A stretch of DNA of 64,000 bases from Oscillospiraceae bacterium (GTDB taxonomy: Bacteria; Bacillota; Clostridia; Oscillospirales; Oscillospiraceae): the NCBI GenBank assembly GCA_017395085.1, contig JAFPWF010000034.1, positions 62,001 through 126,000 on the forward strand, in the 5' to 3' direction. A program made the position numbers and the translations under genes. Positions 1 to 9,051 of this stretch are shown piece by piece. Position 1 is the first letter of the stretch, and each line of letters opens with the position of its first letter. Below the pieces are notes generated by a model. That model saw only the letters and a program-made list of their open reading frames with translations, was not told where the DNA came from and searched no databases.

Positions 1-183
1 ACAGAGCATTTCCAGAACACGGAACTGAAGATTGAGGAGCTAAAAGCCGTCACCTACTGTCAGGACTGCGCGCAGACCTACCCGACCATCCCGCAGGGCA
101 AAACCTGCCCCTACTGCGGAAGCGGCAACACCTTTCTGGTCACCGGAAACGAATACAACATCAAGGAAATCGAAGCCTGTTAG
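1..183 (+). CDS. hypA: Hydrogenase nickel metallochaperone HypA, C-terminal part
   Basis: The gene enters from the left edge, so the start and N-terminal nickel-binding region are missing; 60 codons are visible up to TAG. The fragment has two knuckles, CxxC (CQDC) and CPYC, about 16 residues apart. This is the zinc site of HypA/HybF, which delivers nickel with HypB during [NiFe]-hydrogenase maturation in the cytoplasm. The spacing and the position close to the C-terminus fit HypA well. No hydrogenase subunit is visible here, but two hypB genes lie about 42 kb away on the same strand. The rest of the gene, and possibly a hyp or hydrogenase cluster, would lie to the left. Confidence 0.82.
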   Translation, partial: TEHFQNTELKIEELKAVTYCQDCAQTYPTIPQGKTCPYCGSGNTFLVTGNEYNIKEIEAC

Positions 184-189
184 TCAACA

Positions 190-226
190 AAAAAAGAACC
201 GGGAATGATGATCCCGGTTCTTTTTT
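190..226 (+). terminator. Intrinsic terminator after hypA
   Basis: The arms AAAAAAGAACCGGGA and TCCCGGTTCTTTTTT flank a 7-base loop. The A-rich and T-rich ends make it usable from both strands, so it can also end the minus-strand operon that stops at 242. Confidence 0.85.
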
Positions 227-241
227 GTTTGTTCAGGTTGC

Positions 242-754
242 TCAGATCACGTTTGTGAGCTTCAGAATGATCTGCGCAATAATGGCAGAGCCGATATAAG
301 TGCCGATGAAAGCAAGGATTGCGGTGCAAACGATCGCAATGCCCTGTTCTTTGAACGTGTCAAGGTCTTTGCCTGCAGAAATACCGGCATAGGCAAGGAT
401 CGGCGTGCAAAGCGGAAGCAGGCCGATTTTGGCAAACTCCGTCGCCATGGTGGTGGAGAACCAGCCGGCGAACGGGAAGCTGAGAATGGTCGTAATCAGC
501 GCCACATAGAGGATGACGGGAACCTGGAACGGCAGAACCTTCGCCAGAAGGTCATGAATGACGCAGCTGACAATGATGATAATGAACATGTAAAGAAGGG
601 CCGGGAAAACTTCCCATGGCAGGTGGATATGCTCCGCGCCGGTGCGCCAGTCGTAAATCATATTCGCAATAGAAGCAAGCACGCCGCTGATCAGAAGGAC
701 TTTGATTCTGGTCGCCCAGACTTTTCCCATGTTTTCAGTCTTCTTTTCCTTCAT
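242..754 (-). CDS. Small integral membrane protein, probable transporter subunit
   Basis: A 170-residue very hydrophobic protein with about five predicted membrane segments. The first follows a short basic N-terminus (MKEKKTENMGK); others include stretches around residues 47-68, 75-100 and 135-165. It starts 2 bases after the stop of the 288-residue membrane protein upstream, so the two are almost certainly translated together and may form one two-part carrier. An M20 amidohydrolase precedes them in the same direction. I do not recognise a specific family. A role in export or import of the amidohydrolase's substrate or product is inference from the operon only. Confidence 0.6.
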   Translation of the reverse strand: MKEKKTENMGKVWATRIKVLLISGVLASIANMIYDWRTGAEHIHLPWEVFPALLYMFIIIIVSCVIHDLLAKVLPFQVPVILYVALITTILSFPFAGWFSTTMATEFAKIGLLPLCTPILAYAGISAGKDLDTFKEQGIAIVCTAILAFIGTYIGSAIIAQIILKLTNVI

Positions 755-756
755 GA

Positions 757-1623
757 TTAGATATCCTCCTTCTCGACAACGATATCCTCTTTGCCCTTCT
801 GCGGCCTCATACCTTTCTGGGGATGATTCTTAGCGAGCTTCTTGTACAGCCATTCGGTAAGCGGGAGGCCGATCAGGAGGCTCATATACAGGCCGTCGGC
901 ATTGGTCAGGGTGTTGGAGGTAACAGCATAGGCCTGAATCTCTTCCGCCATATCCGGGAACTTTTCCACCAGCGGGGCAAGAGACGCCGTCAGCATGGAT
1001 GCCGAACCCATGCCGGACGCCATGGCGAGAGCATACGGATGGAAGATTTTCGCTCCTGCAAAGATCGATGCCAGAATGCCGTAGAACACCGTACCAAGCA
1101 CGGTACCGGTCACGTAGGCACCCATAACGCCGGAGCCTTCCGGGCCGTCAAGACCGTATTTGTCGGCAACGATGGCGATAGAGGGCTCACGGGAGATGGA
1201 AAACGCCGCGCCGATGGCAGCTCTGCCCATCCGGAAGACCAGCACTGCCAGAGGCAGGGACAGGAAGATCGTACCGAGGTTACCGAATTCCTGCAGAATC
1301 AGCGCCGGGCCGGCAACTACGATCTTATCCCAGGACGGCCCTATGGAGCAGCTGAGCTTGACAATGAGGAACATAACGCAGATTCCGATATAGCCGGATG
1401 CGGTTTCCATGGTCTCTCTCTTGAGCTTCTTGGTTCCGCCAAGGATGATGCCGATCATGATCGCAAACAGCATCGGAATCAGGGAGAATGAGATGCCGTT
1501 TCCTCTTGCCCCGTTAATTGCGATCTTCATGGTGCCGATGAGTTCGGCAATGACCATGATCACAAGGCACAGGACATGGACTTTCCAGTCCTTCAGATTG
1601 AAGTTTTCCTTGAAATCCTTCAT
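757..1623 (-). CDS. Multi-pass membrane protein, probably DUF3100 family
   Basis: A 288-residue protein with roughly eight hydrophobic segments and a charged lysine- and glutamate-rich C-terminal tail. Glycine-rich motifs (GPEGSGVMGAYVTGTV and MASGMGSASM) and an NTLTNADGLY segment look like substrate-path motifs of a carrier. From memory this resembles the DUF3100 membrane family, often found beside M20 peptidases; that assignment is a recollection, not a search result. It sits 28 bases after the M20 gene and 2 bases before the small membrane protein, which supports one transport-plus-hydrolysis operon. The substrate is unknown; acylated amino acids or p-aminobenzoyl-glutamate-like compounds would suit the enzyme. 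Confidence 0.6.
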   Translation of the reverse strand: MKDFKENFNLKDWKVHVLCLVIMVIAELIGTMKIAINGARGNGISFSLIPMLFAIMIGIILGGTKKLKRETMETASGYIGICVMFLIVKLSCSIGPSWDKIVVAGPALILQEFGNLGTIFLSLPLAVLVFRMGRAAIGAAFSISREPSIAIVADKYGLDGPEGSGVMGAYVTGTVLGTVFYGILASIFAGAKIFHPYALAMASGMGSASMLTASLAPLVEKFPDMAEEIQAYAVTSNTLTNADGLYMSLLIGLPLTEWLYKKLAKNHPQKGMRPQKGKEDIVVEKEDI

Positions 1624-1651
1624 GTTTTCCTACCTTTCTCTCAAACGTGAT

Positions 1652-2965
1652 TTATAATTCCAACCTTCCCCAGTCACGGAGATATTCCTCCTTGGTGAGG
1701 ACCGGTTTGAATCCTTCTTTGATCTTTTTGCCTGTCTTCGCCCCGTCATAGAGCAGTTCTATGACCAGGCAAAGCAGCGCTTTCGCTGAGGTGATCATGG
1801 TCAGCTCCTTGTCCTTCATACAGAAGTCCTTACTGTGGAGCCCGCCTGTCACTCCGGCAAAATAGGACTGAATCGACGGCATAAGCTGGGATACATCCCC
1901 CTGATCAGAAGATCCCCCGCCGAAGCCCGGACAGATTTTCAGAACATCGTCACCGATCAGTGCTTTCAGTTCGTTGTACATGAGGTCATTGAGTTCATCA
2001 CACTGAACGACCGGAAGATAACCCGGGAGTTCAATAATCTCACATTCCGCACCGACCGCATCCGCACCGGCGCGGAAGGCTCTGTTGACCTTCTCCGATG
2101 CTCCCATGATTGCTTCGACGCTGCTGCCGCGCACATAAGTCTCAAGCCGGACATCCGCCGGAACAACATTGACGATGTCGCCGCCTTTTGTAATGATAGG
2201 ATGAACCCGGATATGGTCCTCATCCCTGAAGGTTTCGCGCTGGGCATGTACGGCCATCAGGCCGAGCATCGCAGCATTCAGCGCGTTGACCCCCTCGAAC
2301 GGGGCGGCGCCGGCATGGGCCGCTTTTCCTTTGTAATTAACCAGTTTTGTCGTAAACCCGGTGCACACGGAGGAAGCACCGGCCTTAAACCCCGGTTCCA
2401 TAACGGAACTGTGCTGCATGACGCTGATGTCGATATCATCGAATTCACCAAGCCGGATAAACTCCTGTTTCCCGCCCAGGAACCACTGTTTTCCTTCTTC
2501 CCTGCGCCTGTTCCGATATGTAATCTCAACAAATTCCTCCGCCGGAACGCCCATCAGAACGATGTCACCGTCCAGGTTTTCCATAAGATCGGTATCGTGA
2601 AGCGCATAGGCAATGGCCGCAATGGAAGCCAGCTGGGCATTGTGGCCGCATGCGTGAACCGCTCCGGTCACTTTGTCCGCATCGGGATGATCCGCCACAA
2701 GGATTGCGTCCAGCTCCCCCATGACCGCAACCCGGATGCCGGACTGTTTTCCCCGATATGCGTCCACCACGCCGGTACCTGCAACACCGGTTCTCGGTTT
2801 TCTTCCGAGAGTCTTCAGAATTGAAGCAAATTTTTCGGATGTCTTAACCTCTTTAAAGCCAAGCTCAGGTTCCGCCGCCACAGAATCCGCAAAAGCAATG
2901 ATTTCATCCCTGCGGGCATCTATGGCATCACATACCATTTTTTTCAGTTCTTCTTTTGTTTTCAT
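1652..2965 (-). CDS. M20 family metal-dependent amidohydrolase (AbgB/YxeP-like)
   Basis: A 437-residue cytoplasmic hydrolase of the M20D type. The metal-binding signature HACGHN is at residues 104-109, preceded by GELDA, with the PAEE glutamate further on and a dimerisation insert in the middle. Family members cleave N-acyl or aminobenzoyl groups from amino acids. The frame is open to 3031, but that upstream ATG overlaps the -35 box of a strong promoter (3003-3031), so the start at 2965 is preferred. It leads an operon with two membrane proteins. The family is firm; the substrate is not. Confidence 0.85.
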   Translation of the reverse strand: MKTKEELKKMVCDAIDARRDEIIAFADSVAAEPELGFKEVKTSEKFASILKTLGRKPRTGVAGTGVVDAYRGKQSGIRVAVMGELDAILVADHPDADKVTGAVHACGHNAQLASIAAIAYALHDTDLMENLDGDIVLMGVPAEEFVEITYRNRRREEGKQWFLGGKQEFIRLGEFDDIDISVMQHSSVMEPGFKAGASSVCTGFTTKLVNYKGKAAHAGAAPFEGVNALNAAMLGLMAVHAQRETFRDEDHIRVHPIITKGGDIVNVVPADVRLETYVRGSSVEAIMGASEKVNRAFRAGADAVGAECEIIELPGYLPVVQCDELNDLMYNELKALIGDDVLKICPGFGGGSSDQGDVSQLMPSIQSYFAGVTGGLHSKDFCMKDKELTMITSAKALLCLVIELLYDGAKTGKKIKEGFKPVLTKEEYLRDWGRLEL

Positions 2966-3002
2966 CGCGCAGTCCCATCTCAATATATTCAATAATGAAA
3001 GT

Positions 3003-3031
3003 ATTTTAATACCGGATGCGGCATTAGTCAA
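3003..3031 (-). promoter_or_regulatory. Promoter of the M20/membrane protein operon
   Basis: On the minus strand, TTGACT is 17 bases from TAAAAT, upstream of the amidohydrolase start at 2965. It also argues against the longer reading frame start at 3031. Confidence 0.72.
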
Positions 3032-3087
3032 TTGTTAATAAAGTATGAAATAAATTTTTTTGTCCGTGATGATCAGGCGGATGTCGT

Positions 3088-4290
3088 TTACGTGCAAAAC
3101 ACAGGTCCCCGGCGCCAATCTTCTCCACAGATATGAGAATCCCGGTCTGTATAATGCAGTGCATAAAAGTCGTGTGCATCCGCGTTCAATGCAAACCCGC
3201 TCTCCGTCGACGGGTACAACGACCTTAACTGTGCGGGTTTCGTCAGAATGGGAAGCACGGCATTTTCCTTACGTTCATGCAGCAGACATCTGCCCTTTTC
3301 ATTGAAGGCAAGGATCCTGATATACTCCGGCATCCGTTGGAAGTCCGATTCCGTGATCCCGAGTGCCGCATACAGAAGGATTCTCCGGATTCTTGCCAGC
3401 GGATATCGCCGTGTCGCGGCTGCTCTCGCAGCAGGCTCGCAATCCGGTTCGTTCCAAAGCGCTTCATAGAGACGGTCTCCCAGACCGTTTCCGGCATCCG
3501 GCAGTTTCCGATAGTCTTCCCTCTTCAGGAAGCGGAGGCGGGACAGCATCAGCAGGTCTGCCCGGTTTTTATCCGACACTTCCCGTCCCGCTTCCCGTTC
3601 CCGGGCAAAAACCGATTCCGCAGCTGCCGGGACGCAGCTCCGGATGCTCTCGCCTGCGCAGATACGACGGCGAAGCTCTGATGCCGAAGCATACTCTCCG
3701 GCTCCGGCCTCATCATGCCCGGCTCCCTTGCGCAGGACGACGAGCGGACGGATGTACAGGCCGTCCTGCTGAATTGCCTTTAAGTACTCCAGTGCCAGGA
3801 TGCTGTTCGGACGCTGCATGCAGTCCAGTTGTCTCCCGAGTATCTGCTCGGCCGTCTGCTGTCTGGCAGCGGCATAGTTCTGCTCCGGATGTCCCTTCAG
3901 CATCCTGCGAACCCTGTCGATAAAGTCCTCCTGCCGGAGCAGGTCCGCGATGGAAGCGAGTTCCTCCAGATTCTCCGTTTCACTGCCGAAACTGATGAGG
4001 TCCGTCCCCATGGCCGCCAGTAGTTTTACTGCAGCTTTTGCAAAGCCTTCCGCAGAGGCAAGCGCCCACGGCAGCGGAAGTTCCACGACCAGATCCGCTC
4101 CGCAGCGGCAGGCCGCTTCCGCCCGGGCATATTTGCTGTAGACGGCCGCTTCTCCCCGCTGTACAAAATCTCCGCTCATGACAGCAATCACGGCGGCATC
4201 TTCTCCGGCTATCCGTCTGCTTTCCGCCAGGTGATAGGCATGCCCGTAATGGAACGGATTATACTCGGCGACGACCCCGATTGTTTTCAT
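3088..4290 (-). CDS. tmcAL: tRNA(Met) cytidine acetate ligase
   Basis: A 400-residue protein that begins with [17 protein letters not shown], the nucleotidyltransferase HxGH-type motif of TmcAL (formerly YlbM/DUF795). Further family blocks follow: [33 protein letters not shown] and ISFGSE. The enzyme activates acetate with ATP and makes N4-acetylcytidine at the wobble position of elongator tRNA-Met. It is divergent from acetate kinase across a 118-base gap. Because TmcAL uses free acetate, this shared regulatory region is biologically sensible, though the link is inference. Length is normal and no defect is visible. Confidence 0.93.
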   Translation of the reverse strand: MKTIGVVAEYNPFHYGHAYHLAESRRIAGEDAAVIAVMSGDFVQRGEAAVYSKYARAEAACRCGADLVVELPLPWALASAEGFAKAAVKLLAAMGTDLISFGSETENLEELASIADLLRQEDFIDRVRRMLKGHPEQNYAAARQQTAEQILGRQLDCMQRPNSILALEYLKAIQQDGLYIRPLVVLRKGAGHDEAGAGEYASASELRRRICAGESIRSCVPAAAESVFAREREAGREVSDKNRADLLMLSRLRFLKREDYRKLPDAGNGLGDRLYEALWNEPDCEPAARAAATRRYPLARIRRILLYAALGITESDFQRMPEYIRILAFNEKGRCLLHERKENAVLPILTKPAQLRSLYPSTESGFALNADAHDFYALHYTDRDSHICGEDWRRGPVFCT

Positions 4291-4310
4291 ATTCAGCCCC
4301 CAAAAAAGAC

Positions 4311-4339
4311 TTGCGCTTTTCTATGAAATTTACTACAAT
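4311..4339 (+). promoter_or_regulatory. Promoter of ackA
   Basis: TTGCGC, a 17-base spacer, then TACAAT, 70 bases before the ackA start. Confidence 0.75.
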
Positions 4340-4408
4340 AGGAACAGAATCCCGGCATATTATGTGATGATCCGGGGGTATTTTCCCGGAAAGAAAGGAA
4401 CGCAATTC

Positions 4409-5605
4409 ATGAAAATTCTTGTTATCAATGCTGGCAGCTCTTCCCTGAAATATCAGCTGATCGACATGGAAACCGAAACCGTTCTCGCAAAGGGCCTCTG
4501 CGAGCGCATCGGGATCGGCGGTCACCTGAAGCACAGCCCTCTGGTTGGCGGAAAGCCCGTGTTTAATGAGGATCTTCCCATGCCCACGCATTCTGAAGCG
4601 ATCGCAGCCGTCATTGACAAGCTGACCAGCGCGGAATACGGTGTGGTTTCCTCCATGTCCGAGATTGACGCAGTCGGACACCGCGTGGTTCACGGCGGTG
4701 AAAAGTTTGCAAACTCTGTCCGGATTGATGACGACGTCATGGCCGCGATTGAGGAATGCACGCCGTTTGCGCCGCTGCATAACCCCGCAAACATCACGGG
4801 CATCAACGCCTGCAAAGCCGTCATGGGTGACGTGCCCATGGTCGCCGTCTTTGATACTGCCTTCCACCAGACCATGCCCGGCAAAGCCTATATGTATGCC
4901 ATTCCCTATGAATATTACCAGAATGACGGAATCCGCCGCTACGGCTTCCACGGCACTTCACACCGTTACGTTTCCTCCCGCTGTGCCGAACTCATGGGCA
5001 AACCGATTGAAGAGCTGAAGCTGATCTCCTGCCATATGGGCAACGGTTCTTCCATCTGCGCCATCGACGGCGGCAAATGCGTGGACACTTCCATGGGCTT
5101 TACGCCTCTGGTCGGTCTGCCGATGGGCACCCGCTGCGGCGATATCGACGCCGGCATCATCCAGTTCATGATGAAGAAATACGGCTACAGCATTGACGAG
5201 ATGCTGAACATTCTGAACAAGAAGTCCGGCGTGGCCGGCGTTTCCGGCGTTTCTTCCGACTTCCGCGACCTCAGCTCCGCTGCCGACGAAGGCAACGAAC
5301 GCGCACAGCTTGCTCTTGATATGTTCCACTACTGGGTTGCCAAGGTGGCAGGCTCCTATGTGGCAGCCATGAACGGCGTGGATGCCATCATCTACACAGC
5401 AGGCGTCGGTGAAAACAGCAAGGAATCCCGCGCAGCCATCAGCGAGTACTTCGGATATCTGGGTGTTCAGATTGATCCTGAAGCAAATGCCAAGCGCGGC
5501 GAGGACATCATGATTTCCACTCCCGACTCAAAGGTCAAAGTCTTTGTCATCCCCACGAACGAGGAACTTGTGATCGCCCGCGACACCCGCGACATCATCA
5601 GCTGA
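4409..5605 (+). CDS. ackA: Acetate kinase
   Basis: A 398-residue acetate kinase, which interconverts acetyl phosphate plus ADP with acetate plus ATP and so gives fermentative ATP. The ASKHA-fold motifs are complete: NAGSSSLKY at the N-terminus (phosphate 1), [11 protein letters not shown], the catalytic region [32 protein letters not shown] and TAGVGENS. The ATG at 4409 is preceded by AAAGGAA at 4395-4400 and gives the standard N-terminus MKILVINAG; the frame is open upstream but that part is not conserved. No phosphotransacetylase is adjacent. A hairpin at 5609-5630 follows the stop directly. Confidence 0.97.
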   Translation: MKILVINAGSSSLKYQLIDMETETVLAKGLCERIGIGGHLKHSPLVGGKPVFNEDLPMPTHSEAIAAVIDKLTSAEYGVVSSMSEIDAVGHRVVHGGEKFANSVRIDDDVMAAIEECTPFAPLHNPANITGINACKAVMGDVPMVAVFDTAFHQTMPGKAYMYAIPYEYYQNDGIRRYGFHGTSHRYVSSRCAELMGKPIEELKLISCHMGNGSSICAIDGGKCVDTSMGFTPLVGLPMGTRCGDIDAGIIQFMMKKYGYSIDEMLNILNKKSGVAGVSGVSSDFRDLSSAADEGNERAQLALDMFHYWVAKVAGSYVAAMNGVDAIIYTAGVGENSKESRAAISEYFGYLGVQIDPEANAKRGEDIMISTPDSKVKVFVIPTNEELVIARDTRDIIS

Positions 5606-5648
5606 ATACCGTCTGCGAAACGGCAGACGGCTCCGCAAAGCATCTTCT

Positions 5649-5674
5649 CTCCCCGCCTGCGGCGGGGAGTTTTT
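5649..5674 (+). terminator. Terminator of ackA
   Basis: CTCCCCGCC and GGCGGGGAG around a 3-base loop, followed by five T. It just touches the stop codon of the convergent dut gene. A second hairpin (CCGTCTGC/GCAGACGG, 5609-5630) lies between it and the ackA stop. Confidence 0.85.
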
Positions 5675-6107
5675 ATGTGCCGGTTGAACCGAAGCCTCCC
5701 GCTCCGCGTTCGGTTTCCGTCAGATCATCCGTTTCTTCAAACTCCAATGCCAGATACGGAAGCACAATCATCTGCGCGATCTTTTCACCCGGTACGATCA
5801 CACGCGGTACGTCGGAATCGTTGTGGATTGCCACGATATAGTTCCCGCGGTAGTCTGAATCGCAGACCCCGACGCAGTTTGCCGGGCGAAGCCCCTCCCG
5901 GGATGCGATCCCGCTGCGGGCGAATATTCCCGCAAAATATCCATCCGGCAATTCCATCTGCAGGCCGGTATCCACTTTGACCGTCGTATGCGGCAAAACG
6001 GTCAGTTCCTCCCGGATAGCCGCACAAAGATCATATCCGGCAGCATGGCTGCTGCCGCGAACCGGCATGAGGGCAGCTTCACTGACCCGTTTTACTTTGA
6101 TTTTCAT
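5673..6107 (-). CDS. dut: dUTP diphosphatase
   Basis: A 144-residue trimeric dUTPase that hydrolyses dUTP to dUMP and keeps uracil out of DNA. All five motifs are present: AAGYDLCA (1), ARSGIA (2), GVCDSDYRGNY (3, with Cys where Ile is usual), PGEKIAQ (4) and RGAGGFGSTGT (5, the C-terminal arm). The frame continues upstream to 6275, but the ATG at 6107 has GGAGG upstream on the minus strand and gives the normal family length. It is convergent with ackA and divergent from the alpha/beta hydrolase. Confidence 0.96.
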   Translation of the reverse strand: MKIKVKRVSEAALMPVRGSSHAAGYDLCAAIREELTVLPHTTVKVDTGLQMELPDGYFAGIFARSGIASREGLRPANCVGVCDSDYRGNYIVAIHNDSDVPRVIVPGEKIAQMIVLPYLALEFEETDDLTETERGAGGFGSTGT

Positions 6108-6273
6108 CTTAAGCCTCCATTCCCATGCCGCTGCCGCGCTACTCTCATCTCCAGCTGTATCTGTGCAATTCCGCAGACAGTTGACGAACGCAGAGGACAG
6201 GAGTAAAATAGCAGCTAACAGAATCCGTTTATCTGAATAAGCAACACTATAACACAGGAGAGGAGAAATTGCC

Positions 6274-7212
6274 ATGCCTGAAATCCGGGACTTTTACTTT
6301 CCTTCCACCAACGGGAAAAACAAAATTCTTGCGCGCATCTGCACACCCGACAAACCGCCGAAAGCCGTTGTTCAGATTGCGCATGGGATAGCCGAGCATA
6401 TCTCCCGTTATGATCCTTTCATGTTTTTCCTTGCCGAGAACGGATATGTCGCTGTCGGCAACGACCATCTCGGTCATGGGCTGTCTGCTGAAAATGAGGA
6501 TGGTCTCGGCATTTTTGACACTCAAAACGGCTGGACTTATGCCGTCGATGATATGAAAGCCCTGCGGGATCAGGTTCGGCAGGAATTTCATGACATTCCC
6601 TATATCTTTTTCGGGCACAGCATGGGCAGTTTTCTGACCCGCACCTATCTGATTCGCTATCCGGACCAATATGACGCCGCCATCCTCAGCGGTACCGGGC
6701 AGCAGTCCCCTGCGCTGATCAACGCCGGTTTCTTTGCTGCCAATCTGCTGACGCTGCTGAGAGGACCCGGAGCTGATGGAAAGCTGCTGAATGACATGGC
6801 ATTCGGTTCCTACTGCAAAAAGATAGACAACCCGCGTACTCCTTTTGACTGGCTCAGCACCAATGAGGAAAATGTCGACCGTTATATCGCGGATCCACTC
6901 TGCGGCTTTGTTGCCAAATGCAGCATGTACCGTGACATGATGGGCGGATTGAAGTTTCTGACCAAGCAGAGCAACATCGACAAGATGAACAAAGACGCCC
7001 CGATCTATTTCATGTCGGGTGCCGAAGATCCGGTCGGCGACTACGGCGCCGGGGTGGAAAAGGCTTACCGTGCATTCTGCGATGCGGGGCTTCACGATGT
7101 TACCATGAAGCTCTATCCGGGCGGCCGGCATGAGATGCTGAACGAGACCAACCGGGAGGAAGTCATGCAGGACATCCTGGCCTGGCTGGATCAGCGGGTT
7201 GATTCCCTTTAA
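6274..7212 (+). CDS. Alpha/beta hydrolase, monoacylglycerol-lipase/PldB-like
   Basis: A 312-residue cytoplasmic serine hydrolase. The oxyanion region is AHGIAEHISRY, the nucleophile elbow is GHSMGS with Ser116, and the late blocks SGAEDPVGDYG (acid) and GGRHEML (His) complete the triad. HGxxEHxxRY and GNDHLGHGLS are typical of the serine aminopeptidase S33/monoacylglycerol lipase group, which act on lysophospholipids or monoglycerides. There is no signal peptide. An AGGAGAGGAG ribosome site lies at 6257-6266. It appears to be a single-gene unit. The exact substrate cannot be read from sequence. Confidence 0.88.
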   Translation: MPEIRDFYFPSTNGKNKILARICTPDKPPKAVVQIAHGIAEHISRYDPFMFFLAENGYVAVGNDHLGHGLSAENEDGLGIFDTQNGWTYAVDDMKALRDQVRQEFHDIPYIFFGHSMGSFLTRTYLIRYPDQYDAAILSGTGQQSPALINAGFFAANLLTLLRGPGADGKLLNDMAFGSYCKKIDNPRTPFDWLSTNEENVDRYIADPLCGFVAKCSMYRDMMGGLKFLTKQSNIDKMNKDAPIYFMSGAEDPVGDYGAGVEKAYRAFCDAGLHDVTMKLYPGGRHEMLNETNREEVMQDILAWLDQRVDSL

Positions 7213-7226
7213 AGCAAGAAAAAAAA

Positions 7227-7259
7227 GAAAGAGGGGCGGATGATTCCGTCCCTCTTTCC
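7227..7259. terminator. Bidirectional terminator between convergent genes
   Basis: AAAGAGGGGCGGA and TCCGTCCCTCTTT form the stem. The minus-strand reading ends in a long T-rich run (from the A-rich 7215-7230), so it serves the thioesterase operon best and can also stop the hydrolase transcript. Confidence 0.8.
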
Positions 7260-7288
7260 TGTTGTTTTATGTATCGGCAGGTCTACTG

Positions 7289-7675
7289 CTACTTTTTTGC
7301 AAGCGCTTTCTGCAGAAAACGCTCTTCATTGATAATAAAACGCGTATGGGTTCCTTTGCCTATGATTTCATCCCCCACGCGGGCCTGCACCTGAAACTGA
7401 AGCTTCCTGCGATCCACTGCAATCAGTTCCGCCTCCGCGGTAACCGTTTCCCCGATCGGTGTCGGCGCATTGTGCGTCACACTGATTTCCGTTCCGACGG
7501 TTGCCTCACCTTCCGCAAGGAAAGGCTTGACGGTGTTCAGTGCGGCGTTCTCCATCAGGGCAATCATCATGGGCGTTGCAAACACCTCGAGGGAACCGCT
7601 TCCCACAACAGCCGCCGTGTTTTCATGAATCACCCGAACCGAGGCACTGCCCTTTAATCCGGGCACCAGGCTCAT
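7289..7675 (-). CDS. Hotdog-fold thioesterase (FlK-like)
   Basis: A 128-residue single-domain hotdog protein. ATPMMIALMENAA with VGTEISVTHNAPTP matches the fluoroacetyl-CoA thioesterase-like family, in which Thr, Glu and His of these two blocks are catalytic. Such proteins hydrolyse short acyl-CoA thioesters; true fluoroacetyl-CoA activity is not implied. Its ATG overlaps the TGA of the aminotransferase by 4 bases, so it is translationally coupled to that gene. A role in clearing an acyl-CoA made from the aminotransferase's keto acid is inference. Confidence 0.82.
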   Translation of the reverse strand: MSLVPGLKGSASVRVIHENTAAVVGSGSLEVFATPMMIALMENAALNTVKPFLAEGEATVGTEISVTHNAPTPIGETVTAEAELIAVDRRKLQFQVQARVGDEIIGKGTHTRFIINEERFLQKALAKK

Positions 7676-8856
7676 CTCATTGCCCCTTTGATGACATCTG
7701 CCAGACGCTTGACGCCCTCCACCAGGCGCTCGTCGGTGGCATTGGAATAATTCAGGCGCATGCAGTTCTTGACGGAACCGGAGGGATAGAACCCGTCGCC
7801 CGGAACAAACGCGACTTTCTTTTCCAGCGCAATGGGCGCAATGTCACGGGTGTTGATATACTCGGGAAGCTCGCACCAGGTGAAGAGACCGCCGTCCGGA
7901 TCGGTGAATCTGCACTCCTCCGGGAAGGTTTCCCGCATGGTCTGAATCATCAGCTCGCAGCGGTGCTTATAGACCGGCAGGATCTTCGCCACATGGGCGT
8001 CAATGTCAAACATCTCAAGATACTTGGAGATGGCCATGGCATTGATGGTAGCCGTCTGCAAAACCGCAGCCTGCGCAATCAGATTCACCTTGCCGATGAT
8101 CGCATCGCTTGCCCCGATCCATCCCAAGCGCATACCGGGAGAAAGGATCTTCGAGAAGGTGCCGAAGTACATGATCAGCCCCTTCTCATCCATGCTCTTC
8201 AGGGCCGGAAGATACTCGCCCTTGAACCGCAGATCGCCGTAGGGGTTGTCCTCAATTGCAGGAATCTCATACTTGTTGATGATTTCCATGAACTGCTTGC
8301 GGCGCTCAAGAGGCCAGGTGCGTCCACTCGGATTCTGGAAGTCGGGAATGATATAGATGAACTTGACATTCTTTGTCGTTGCAAGAACTTTATCGAGTTC
8401 TTCCATGATCATACCGTCTCCGTCGGTCGGAACTTCCACAAAGTTCGGCTGGTACTGACGGAATGCGTTGATGGCGCCCAGATAACTCGGACTCTCCAGG
8501 ACTACAACATCTCCGGGATTCAGGAACAGCTTGCCGATAAAGTCAAGCCCCTGCTGGCTGCCCGCTGTCAGGATAATCTGCGAGGGATCAATCGTCACAT
8601 TGTTTTTTGCAAGCATGCGTTCCGCAATCTGTTTGCGGAGCGGCGCCCAGCCATCGGTGGCGCCATACTGCAGTGCCGTGGGACCGGCCTCATCCAGAAC
8701 GGCATCATACGCTGCTTTAATATCCGCAACCGGGAAAAGTTCCGGAGCAGGAAGGCCGCCGGCAAAAGAAATAATATCGGGTTTGGAAGCGACTGCGAGA
8801 AGCTGACGAATGTCCGATGCTTTGATTCCGCCCATTCTTTCCGCAAATTCTACCAT
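7672..8856 (-). CDS. PLP-dependent class I aminotransferase (2-aminoadipate/aromatic type)
   Basis: A 394-residue fold-type I aminotransferase. IISFAGGLPAPELFP near the N-terminus and GTFSKILSPGMRLGW (PLP lysine in SKIL) are the signatures of the LysN/KatII-like and MocR-related group; YIIPDFQNPSGRTW and EDNPYGDL hold the PLP-ring Asp/Tyr region. There is no GntR domain, so it is an enzyme rather than a MocR regulator. The start at 8856 is preceded by AGGAGG on the minus strand. Likely substrates are branched, aromatic or 2-aminoadipate amino acids with 2-oxoglutarate; sequence alone does not decide. It is the first gene of a two-gene operon. Confidence 0.9.
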   Translation of the reverse strand: MVEFAERMGGIKASDIRQLLAVASKPDIISFAGGLPAPELFPVADIKAAYDAVLDEAGPTALQYGATDGWAPLRKQIAERMLAKNNVTIDPSQIILTAGSQQGLDFIGKLFLNPGDVVVLESPSYLGAINAFRQYQPNFVEVPTDGDGMIMEELDKVLATTKNVKFIYIIPDFQNPSGRTWPLERRKQFMEIINKYEIPAIEDNPYGDLRFKGEYLPALKSMDEKGLIMYFGTFSKILSPGMRLGWIGASDAIIGKVNLIAQAAVLQTATINAMAISKYLEMFDIDAHVAKILPVYKHRCELMIQTMRETFPEECRFTDPDGGLFTWCELPEYINTRDIAPIALEKKVAFVPGDGFYPSGSVKNCMRLNYSNATDERLVEGVKRLADVIKGAMR

Positions 8857-8937
8857 GTGATAATCCTCCTGTATAAGATAATGTGGGATAAAACAGTCCG
8901 GCAACGGAACATATTGCCGCCTGTCGTTTCTGTGAGA

Positions 8938-8966
8938 ATTGTATCACATTATTCCGGGGATGTAAA
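8938..8966 (-). promoter_or_regulatory. Promoter of the aminotransferase-thioesterase operon
   Basis: Minus strand: TTTACA, 17 bases, TACAAT, about 80 bases before the start codon. Confidence 0.72.
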
Positions 8967-8969
8967 GCA

Positions 8970-8998
8970 AAATGCACAGGGGATCCCCCTGTGCATTT
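8970..8998 (-). terminator. Perfect hairpin after cdd
   Basis: AAATGCACAGGGG and CCCCTGTGCATTT are perfect 13-base arms around a 3-base loop. It lies just downstream of cdd and immediately behind the next promoter. The T-tract on the minus strand is interrupted (TTTTGCTTT), so it is a moderately good terminator. Confidence 0.65.
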
Positions 8999-9051
8999 GC
9001 CGTTTCCTGTAGCTTTTGCAACAAAATGTGCCCTGTTCTGACGGAATACAA

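Noticed and set aside
6247-7131. Antisense frame in the alpha/beta hydrolase gene
   Set aside because: Shadow frame; the plus frame contains the GHSMGS catalytic motif.
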